DNA of 64,000 nucleotides from NCBI RefSeq assembly GCF_000237925.1, contig NW_017386071.1:248001-312000 (forward strand), read 5' to 3'. This document shows, piece after piece, positions 61,213 through 64,000 of this stretch. This DNA is from Schistosoma mansoni (Eukaryota; Platyhelminthes; Trematoda; Strigeidida; Schistosomatidae). The notes beneath the pieces are model-generated. The model did no database searches. It was not told the origin of the DNA and worked only from the letters and a program-made list of their open reading frames with translations. Made by a program: the position numbers and the translations under genes. Every line of letters starts with the position of its first letter. The first letter of the stretch is position 1.

Positions 61213-61709
61213 GACTGCGCAGAGGATTCGGACTTCGCGGCCTGTATGAAGGTCAGGATAAGATTCATACATTGGCGAGTGCCGGTTGACAAGAAAGTAA
61301 AAGCTTTCGCTTAACGATATACCATGTTTTGTACCAAAGAATCAAGAATAACTCCCTATATATACATATATATAACAGATAGAAATAGATGAGAAAGACA
61401 AGTGAGCAATGTTAATTTTCGCGATTCGCAGTTCTGCATGAATCTCACTAAACTGTGGATGTACTTGAAGAAGGTACTTGTATCACATGTTCATTGAGGT
61501 GGTCTCAGTCATCCTCTTCCTCATACATCAAACGAAACTCCAGACGTAGCCCCTATGTCTCGAATTTTGACCAGTCTGAGAATCTTCACTTAGACGATCT
61601 ATCCCAGGTGGGATAAAAACATGAAATACATTATTGCAAATTTTCATTCATTGTAGAGTAATTCAGTCCTTGGTTGCCTCTTATTTTACGTCAAGATAGA
61701 ATGAAACAC
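61213..61709. other. Upstream region of PSMC3
   Basis: Presumed promoter and 5' UTR of the minus-strand PSMC3. No TATA-like or other site could be argued for. A short AT dinucleotide run lies at about 61355-61372. Confidence 0.4.
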
Positions 61710-62276
61710 TGTAGTATTTGTACGAACTAATGATCCTCTTTGTTACGTCTGGCCGATTGTGAACGCTATATTCGCTTCCCTAAGCTAGTTCCGTAACCCC
61801 GAGCTAGAACTACTCCGCGACTTGAAGACCGGAGAAAAGGCACAAAGTGTGTGGGAAGCACTTTACTACAGGGTTCATTTATGTACAGAAAATATAGGGA
61901 TTTTATAGTATTTTAAGAGTCCTTGAGTTTTTACCGAAAATTCTAGAATACTGCTAAACATAGTGGCAGTGCATTAATTAGCCAATCAGGATCTCCACCT
62001 GTGACTTTTCCATTTTCGTTATTTTAGTAACATAACTTCACATAACTTCTAATTAATCGCTGATTGGTTGAAATGCTCCTTGATGACCCATGAGCTTGTC
62101 ATGTCGCTTGCGAGAAAATTGCAGGGTCATCCCAACACTCTTGTACTTGATGACCCGGTGATTTCGAATCCCATATATATTACGTTCATTTCTGCTCATC
62201 TAGTTCTACCTGTTGTAAATTGCACTATTTCGGGAGTACATCTGTTTGAATGCTTGGAATTATTATAGACATCTCA
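61710..62276 (+). mobile_element. LTR related to the one at 19276/20297, split by a solo LTR
   Basis: TATTTGTACGAACTAATGAT before the insertion and CTCTTGTACTTGATGACC, then GCTCATCTAGTTCTA and GAATGCTTGGAATTATTATA after it, continue the same LTR (sense on plus). Removing 61741-62137 plus one copy of CTCTT restores the collinearity. The boundaries (TG at about 61710, CA at 62275-62276) are inferred. Confidence 0.6.
61741..62137. mobile_element. Solo LTR (397 bp) with 5-bp target-site duplication
   Basis: It starts TGTTACGTCTGG, ends CATCCCAACA (TGTT...AACA inverted ends) and is flanked on both sides by CTCTT (61736-61740 and 62138-62142). That is the hallmark of LTR-element integration followed by LTR-LTR recombination. 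It contains no coding sequence. Its family was not identified. Confidence 0.8.
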
Positions 62277-62525
62277 GTCTATTATCTTGATCTTTATAAG
62301 ATCTCACTCTGTTAAGCTCGTTATAATAAATCCGCTTCATATTCGATAGGACTCGCGGCTATATGTCGCAACTCCAGTAGGACATATCTCGTGGGTAAAA
62401 TTTTGAACATATCTTTGCCCATAAGACTCGGAAAATTTTAGCCGCAGTTACATTGTAACTTGTGGCTCTTAAGTCACTAATTGCTAGAACTCCTAAATCA
62501 TTGTGACCAGTTGCTTGAATTAGTA
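62277..62525. other. Short unassigned stretch, probably LINE 3' region
   Basis: This lies just downstream (minus sense) of the LINE RT fragment and is likely its continuation; no motif was recognised. Confidence 0.3.
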
Positions 62526-63142
62526 CTATTTCACTGGTGAGTGCTCACGAAAATCAACACAGTAATTGACTGACACTATTGTACCCTTTCTAGGATTCGT
62601 TTCCAACGACCACTGATTGGTCCAATCAAGCATAGCATTTAAATCCTCCTGAAATCTTGTCACCTCATCCACATTGTGTGTCGGTCTCAATCCCTCAATA
62701 TCATCTACAAACAATAGATCAGATGATTTTACGACCTAGTAAGTCAATCATGCAGATTGAAAGTAGAAGCTGTTCTAGGATAGTCCTATGTGGAACTCCA
62801 CTGTGTACATATTCACATGATGATAAAGCACCATTAGTTCTTTAACACCGTATCCTATAACTATAAAATTCATGAATCAAATCTCTTAATTTAAAATTGC
62901 TTGTGGAACCTTTGGGCCAATACCTAGAGGAGAGAATTTATTAAGGCTTTATCGTGATCTATAAAAATGGCACCTACCGGGTGACCTCTGTCATTTACTA
63001 CTATCTGATCTTCTACACGAGCGATGAGGTCGGTCAACCATGAAAGACTTACTCTAAAATCTGTTTCAAATAATGCTTTATTCCTTGTAAAGCAGAATAG
63101 TAACTTCAATATCCTTTCTTGCTTATTTAACCACAGCACCAA
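62526..63142 (-). mobile_element. LINE reverse transcriptase fragment, minus strand
   Basis: In minus order: ALFETDFRVSLSWLTDLIA and GAIFIDHDKALI (63080-62945), HSGVPHRTILEQLLLSIC (about 62800), then MFVDDIEGLR with the FVDD catalytic box (62714) and WSLETNPRKGTIVSV. The order finger-palm-active site is right for a LINE RT, but stops and frame changes break it. It is a different copy from the CR1-type element at 49261-52094. Confidence 0.75.
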
Positions 63143-63169
63143 TATGGCTGGCTGGTAGATATTTATTTT

Positions 63170-63240
63170 ACAATGGGGTTTTGTGGAGATTGTAGTGATT
63201 TTTAATAGTAGAATTCATATTTATCCTGACTAACTGTTGT
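63170..63240 (+). repeat. Fragment of the hammerhead-SINE tail
   Basis: GGGGTTTTGTGGAGATTGTA and GTGATTTTTAATAGTAGAAT match the tail at about 28815-28860 (GGGGTTTTTGTGGAGATTTT). Only the distal tail is present. Confidence 0.5.
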
Positions 63241-64000
63241 ACAGAAGTCTAATTATCACAATTCATTAAAAGTGATATTGCTGCCAGACGTTCTTTGGAA
63301 TGATGTCATGAGACGATTATTTCACTTCCATAGGTTATTTACAGAATAAATAGGATCTTATTGCGTAAACGCCTTGTTTAGATATTAATAGTCGAAATCT
63401 TTGGAAAAAGCGACTGATTGCTGCGAGCTTCCAGTTCCATAGCGTTCATCGATCGACTCGTTTTAGTCTTCTGGGACTTATACGAAGTTTGGCGAACTAT
63501 CCAACGTCCAGCAATCAGCTTGAATAATATTTTGATGAGGGTTCAGTTTTACTTTACTGACCATACAAATGGATCCTTGTGGTCTTTAGACAATTTTGAT
63601 TGCGCCAGAGACATACTGACATCATTCCCTGTGGTTAGACAATTATAACCTCTAGTGCTCCGAGAATGGTTGACATGAGTACATCGAGATTTATGTGATT
63701 TGGATCTTGGAGTAATCGCATGACCACTTCCTAATGATCACGGGATGATTCAACTGGTTACCTTCTGTAGTAATAACACCCAGCCTCTAGTCATCATAGT
63801 TTGGTAAAATAACAAATGAATATTTTGAGAGAGCTTAGAGATTGTAAACTCCGCCAATTGCGTTTTGAAGTGGATATTCTCGGAGGAAAAATAGTGTATC
63901 CCCCAACTTCACTGGGTTTGCGTCTCGCTGTAGGAGAAATAGTTTTCAGAAATTTTCTTGAAATGGTCGACCCATCGCTTCTCATATGATAGCGTTTTTT
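63241..64000. other. Unassigned right edge
   Basis: No gene was recognised. The 76-codon frame at 63418-63648 and the 63-codon minus frame at 63985-63794 are GC-balanced and look transposon-like, but I cannot place them. Confidence 0.3.

Noticed and set aside
62068-62268. 66-codon plus frame
   Set aside because: It spans the junction of the solo LTR and the outer LTR, so it is non-coding.

Overview
This is an AT-rich eukaryotic (animal) contig. Everything in it points to a schistosome (Schistosoma sp.). The evidence is tRNA-headed short repeats carrying type I hammerhead ribozymes of the schistosome S-alpha kind, introns of only 29-44 bp in the 5' parts of genes beside multi-kb introns further downstream, and degraded RTE-like and CR1-like LINEs with Ty3/gypsy LTR elements. 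I found no bacterial operons, CRISPR arrays or genuine tRNA/rRNA genes. Species-level assignment is not possible by eye.

Layout: (1) 1-2928, plus strand: the last two exons of ACTR8 (actin-related protein 8, INO80 chromatin-remodelling complex); the gene runs in from the left. (2) 5766-8232, minus strand: complete two-exon PURA (Pur-alpha single-stranded nucleic-acid binding protein), convergent with ACTR8. (3) 8233-17542: intergenic and repeat-rich, with a Ty3/gypsy retrotransposon (open pol frame, flanked by assembly gaps and by two identical 153-bp repeat copies) at 11502-15310. (4) 17543-42699, plus strand: an 11-exon gene whose exons splice in phase into a 729-residue, 12-helix protein of the SLC6 (neurotransmitter:sodium symporter) fold. 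Its signature ion- and substrate-binding residues are replaced. Its long introns host an LTR-element remnant, foldback repeats and at least seven hammerhead-bearing SINE copies. (5) 43820-52094: a dead RTE-type LINE (plus strand, itself interrupted) and a nearly full-length CR1-type LINE (minus strand). (6) 54836-55365, plus strand: a compact four-exon UXT (prefoldin-like) gene with 37-, 29- and 35-bp introns. (7) 56285-61212, minus strand: complete eight-exon PSMC3 (26S proteasome ATPase Rpt5/S6A), convergent with UXT. (8) 61710-64000: an LTR split by a solo LTR with a target-site duplication, a LINE reverse-transcriptase fragment, and unassigned sequence.

The host genes are housekeeping (chromatin remodelling, nucleic-acid binding, cochaperone, proteasome) plus one unusual membrane protein; nothing suggests that they form one pathway. 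Exon boundaries were set by hand from GT/AG signals, reading-phase continuity and family alignment recalled from knowledge. No database search was run.
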